Source: Psychromonas sp. 14N.309.X.WAT.B.A12 | GTDB taxonomy: Bacteria; Pseudomonadota; Gammaproteobacteria; Enterobacterales; Psychromonadaceae | Direction: 5' to 3' | DNA: 64,000 nt | NCBI RefSeq assembly: GCF_030397575.1 | Contig: NZ_JAPNXS010000012.1 | Coordinates: forward strand, 1-64,000 | Shown here: in pieces, positions 61,936 to 64,000 of the stretch | Layout: each line of letters starts with the position of its first letter | Numbering within the stretch: the first letter of the stretch is position 1 | Notes under the pieces: model-generated | The model's database searches: none | Seen by the model: the letters and a program-made list of their open reading frames with translations, nothing else | Told to the model about the DNA's origin: nothing | Program-made: the position numbers and the translations under genes

Positions 61936-62982
61936 ATGGCAAATTCAAAGCAGCACCAAGTTAATACTTCCGTTGCACTAGAGCGGTGCAAATCCTTTAC
62001 TTTTGATGTTAACCAACAAGCTGAAAGCTTACGACAATGGGAACAACGCTATAATCAGCATAGCAATGGTATATTTAGTGGTTATTTAGATGAGTTGAAG
62101 TTACAAGGCATTCATTTTTTTGAAGAGTTTACTAACCGTACCTTACAACAGCAGTGCTGTGTTAAGCATGATAATTTATGGTTAGGATTTTCTTTACAAA
62201 CACAGCGCCCTAAAATCAATAACAGTGACGTATTAGCAGGGCAAATAATGACTCGCCCTTCAGGGATTGAATTTGAGTTAATTACCCCACCTGATTTCCA
62301 TATTTATGGGTTGGTGATCAATAAGCATAGCTTAGACACTGAGATGATTGGGGCAGATTACGATCTTTGGCAAAATAAAAGTACACACTTACAAGTATCC
62401 AAGCCTACGTCTTATGTTAGTTATGAACTAGCCAAATTAATCAGCTTGTTATTAGGTAATAGCAATTCCCCTATGGGGAGCACTCACTTACTTAAAGATT
62501 CAGATCCTTTAAGATTAAATCATTTAACACCTTTGATCTCTTCAAAAGTGGCAGATCTCTTAATGCAAACAGAATATCAGCATCATAATCTCAGCGTGTC
62601 TCAGCAAACCACACAACGAGTGATCACTGATATCACTGAGTATATTCAAGAAACAGGTAACTACCCTCTTACCATTACTGAATTATGCCAAATCAGCAAT
62701 ATCAGTCGCCGAGCGTTACAATACTGTTTTGAACAGGGCCTTGGTATCTCCCCCATTCAATACATAAGGGATTGTCGTTTAAACGAGATAAGAAGAATTT
62801 TATTAAGTGAAGATAACCAGCATAGTATTACAGACCTTGCGTTGAACTTTGGTTTTTTCCATATCAGTACTTTTAATGCTTATTACAAAGGATTATTTGG
62901 AGAAACCCCAACACAAACAATCCAACGTGCAAGCCATTACCACCACCCCGTGATTAGCCAAACACCACCGATAGTATTATAA
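61936..62982 (+). CDS. AraC family regulator of ethanolamine genes (EutR-like)
   Basis: A 348-aa regulator with an N-terminal effector region and a C-terminal double-HTH AraC domain (about 240-335): ITELCQISNISRRALQYCFEQG and LALNFGFFHISTFNAYYKGLFGETP. Length and layout match EutR (350 aa). AGGAGG precedes the ATG. Divergent from eutBC-permease, so it very probably activates them in response to ethanolamine and B12. The 172-bp divergent region has TTGCGCAATTGCG on the minus strand and AACAA-N6-TTGTT as candidate sites. Confidence 0.85.
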   Translation: MANSKQHQVNTSVALERCKSFTFDVNQQAESLRQWEQRYNQHSNGIFSGYLDELKLQGIHFFEEFTNRTLQQQCCVKHDNLWLGFSLQTQRPKINNSDVLAGQIMTRPSGIEFELITPPDFHIYGLVINKHSLDTEMIGADYDLWQNKSTHLQVSKPTSYVSYELAKLISLLLGNSNSPMGSTHLLKDSDPLRLNHLTPLISSKVADLLMQTEYQHHNLSVSQQTTQRVITDITEYIQETGNYPLTITELCQISNISRRALQYCFEQGLGISPIQYIRDCRLNEIRRILLSEDNQHSITDLALNFGFFHISTFNAYYKGLFGETPTQTIQRASHYHHPVISQTPPIVL

Positions 62983-63064
62983 ATAAAGCCTAAGCACTTC
63001 ATTCTTAAAAAGATAAGTAGGTCAATTAACATTCGAATTGAGTACTTTAATCTGCCAACGCTAT

Positions 63065-63077
63065 GTTATTATAATGA
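63065..63077 (+). promoter_or_regulatory. zur promoter -10 with possible Zur site
   Basis: TATAAT (63070-63075) is a consensus -10 thirty bases before the zur start. It is embedded in GTTATTATAATGAC, an imperfect palindrome resembling part of a Zur box, which would allow autorepression. No good -35 element is seen. Confidence 0.35.
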
Positions 63078-63104
63078 CTAATTTTATTGATAGAAGTAGT
63101 TATT

Positions 63105-63536
63105 ATGTCTCATCCTTTGCTCGCTCGTGCCATCGAAATTTGTAAATCGAACAATGTACGCTTTACCCCTGTTCGCCAACAAGTATTTACTTTAATGGCA
63201 GAGCACCAAGGGGCTATTAGCGCCTACGAATTATTAGAGCAGCTACAAAAAACCGACAGTAAAGCAAAGCCACCCACAATTTATCGTGCACTAGAGTTTT
63301 TATTAGAGAACCATTTTATCCATCGAATTGAATCTTTGAATGCTTATTTGATGTGTTGTCACCTAGGTTGCGAACATCCAATGCAGTTATTGATTTGTGA
63401 TAAATGTAAATGCGTGATTGAATTGAGCGATCCAATTATTGATGACGCATTCTCAAGTAAAGCATCGCAATTTGGATTTAATATCACTAATAAAGTATTA
63501 GAAGCGCACGGTGTATGTGAGCGTTGTATCTCATAA
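63105..63536 (+). CDS. zur: zinc uptake regulator Zur (Fur family)
   Basis: Represses zinc uptake genes when zinc is replete. Winged helix in the N-terminal part (VRFTPVRQQVFTLMAEHQG, PPTIYRALEFLLENHFIHRIE), then a dimer domain with the zinc ligands in CCHLGCEHPMQLLICDKCKC and the C-terminal EAHGVCERC. I chose the ATG at 63105 (143 aa); a TTG at 63087 would add six residues. Zur is preferred over Fur because of the CCHLGCEH segment, the Cys-rich motif and the short C-terminus. Its target operons are outside the window. Confidence 0.88.
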   Translation: MSHPLLARAIEICKSNNVRFTPVRQQVFTLMAEHQGAISAYELLEQLQKTDSKAKPPTIYRALEFLLENHFIHRIESLNAYLMCCHLGCEHPMQLLICDKCKCVIELSDPIIDDAFSSKASQFGFNITNKVLEAHGVCERCIS

Positions 63537-63539
63537 AGC

Positions 63540-63573
63540 AAAAAACCCTCAATATACGGATACATATTGAGGG
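63540..63573 (-). terminator. polA terminator
   Basis: CCCTCAATAT (63546-63555) pairs perfectly with ATATTGAGGG (63564-63573). On the minus strand the stem is followed by six T residues, so it terminates polA rather than zur. It lies about 94 bp past the polA stop. Confidence 0.8.
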
Positions 63574-63666
63574 AAACAGGGAAGACTTTATAAAATCGCT
63601 ATCTTCATTAATTAGTCATGACAATTTATAATTAGTTCATAAATTATGCAAAGCTAATTTGTTTGT

Positions 63667-64000
63667 TTAATGAGCTTCATCCCAATTATCACCAACATCA
63701 GCATCGGCAATCAGTGGTACATCTAACTTAGCTGCATTAGCCATAATTGTTTGAATCTCTTTTGTATAAGATTCTACAGACTCTTCTTTAATCGCAAAGA
63801 CTAATTCATCGTGTACTTGCATCAGAATTTGCACGCTGCCTTGTGGCTTCTGTTTTACCCACTCTGCCATGTCGATCATCGCTTTTTTGATGATATCGGC
63901 AGCCGTTCCCTGCATCGGTGCATTAATCGCCGCACGTTCAGCTGCTTTCTTTAGCATACCGTTTTTAGCATTGATATTAGGCAACTGTAATCGACGACCA
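63667..64000 (-). CDS. polA: DNA polymerase I, C-terminal fragment (cut by window edge)
   Basis: The last 111 or so residues of Pol I, open at the right edge. GRRLQLPNINAKNG, RAAINAPMQGTAADIIKKAM and the catalytic palm motif QVHDELVF (motif C) are readable, followed by the family end DVGDNWDEAH. Motif C has the metal-binding Asp. The rest of the gene (5'-nuclease, 3'-5' exonuclease, palm and fingers) lies outside. Confidence 0.96.
   Translation of the reverse strand, partial: GRRLQLPNINAKNGMLKKAAERAAINAPMQGTAADIIKKAMIDMAEWVKQKPQGSVQILMQVHDELVFAIKEESVESYTKEIQTIMANAAKLDVPLIADADVGDNWDEAH

Noticed and set aside
61766-61948. 60-codon minus-strand ORF between eutB and the AraC regulator gene
   Set aside because: Lies in the divergent control region, with no ribosome binding site or family support.

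Overview
The window looks like a chromosomal segment of a cold or marine gammaproteobacterium close to Psychromonas. This is an inference from AT-rich DNA, the conserved core-gene neighbourhoods (yheS-yheV-slyD, bioH/comF/nfuA, yibN-grxC-secB-gpsA facing gpmI-envC-yibQ) and the marine-type accessory genes (PL7 alginate lyase, BCCT and TRAP carriers, acidic secreted nucleotidase). No insertion sequence, CRISPR array, prophage or tRNA gene was seen. Every gene appears intact except polA, which runs off the right edge.

Layout. 1-320: minus-strand tandem promoters and boxA leader of an rRNA operon whose 16S gene lies just off the left edge. 0.6-2.3 kb: alginate lyase lipoprotein and ppnP. 2.3-27.6 kb: mostly housekeeping genes: ABC-F ATPase, slyD, bioH, comF, nfuA, an APC permease, deaD with a long structured leader, glmU, a polar amino-acid ABC importer, nadE, asd with an attenuator-like leader, gpsA-secB-grxC-yibN, gpmI-envC-yibQ, panM, a DUF4136 lipoprotein and dusA.

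28-43 kb is a quaternary-amine and one-carbon region. It holds a BCCT carrier, folD, a LacI-family regulator, then a long plus-strand cluster: a dimethylglycine/sarcosine dehydrogenase-like flavoprotein with a GcvT domain, a ProXVW-type ABC importer, ETF beta and alpha, ETF-ubiquinone oxidoreductase and purU. Together they can import a methylated glycine, strip a methyl group onto tetrahydrofolate, pass electrons to quinone, and (FolD, PurU) release the carbon as formate. A 19-nt LacI-type operator sequence lies upstream of the first gene and again, identically, inside etfA.

43-51.7 kb carries acetoacetate decarboxylase, a TAXI-TRAP transporter, a LysR regulator, a BKACE-family beta-keto acid cleavage enzyme and a class III aminotransferase. 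The decarboxylase and aminotransferase-BKACE promoters share a 28-bp composite motif at exactly the same distance from their start codons, although they lie 7.7 kb apart. The known chemistry fits one pathway: aminotransferase makes a beta-keto acid, BKACE cleaves it with acetyl-CoA to an acyl-CoA plus acetoacetate, and the decarboxylase removes acetoacetate. This is the best candidate here for an undescribed system.

52-63 kb: secreted 5'-nucleotidase, D-serine ammonia-lyase, a chemoreceptor with an overlapping DUF6436 gene, a microcompartment-free ethanolamine set (eutB, eutC, permease, AraC regulator) and zur. Betaine/DMG, ethanolamine, serine and nucleotide use together suggest scavenging of osmolytes and phospholipid head groups. 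The window ends inside polA.
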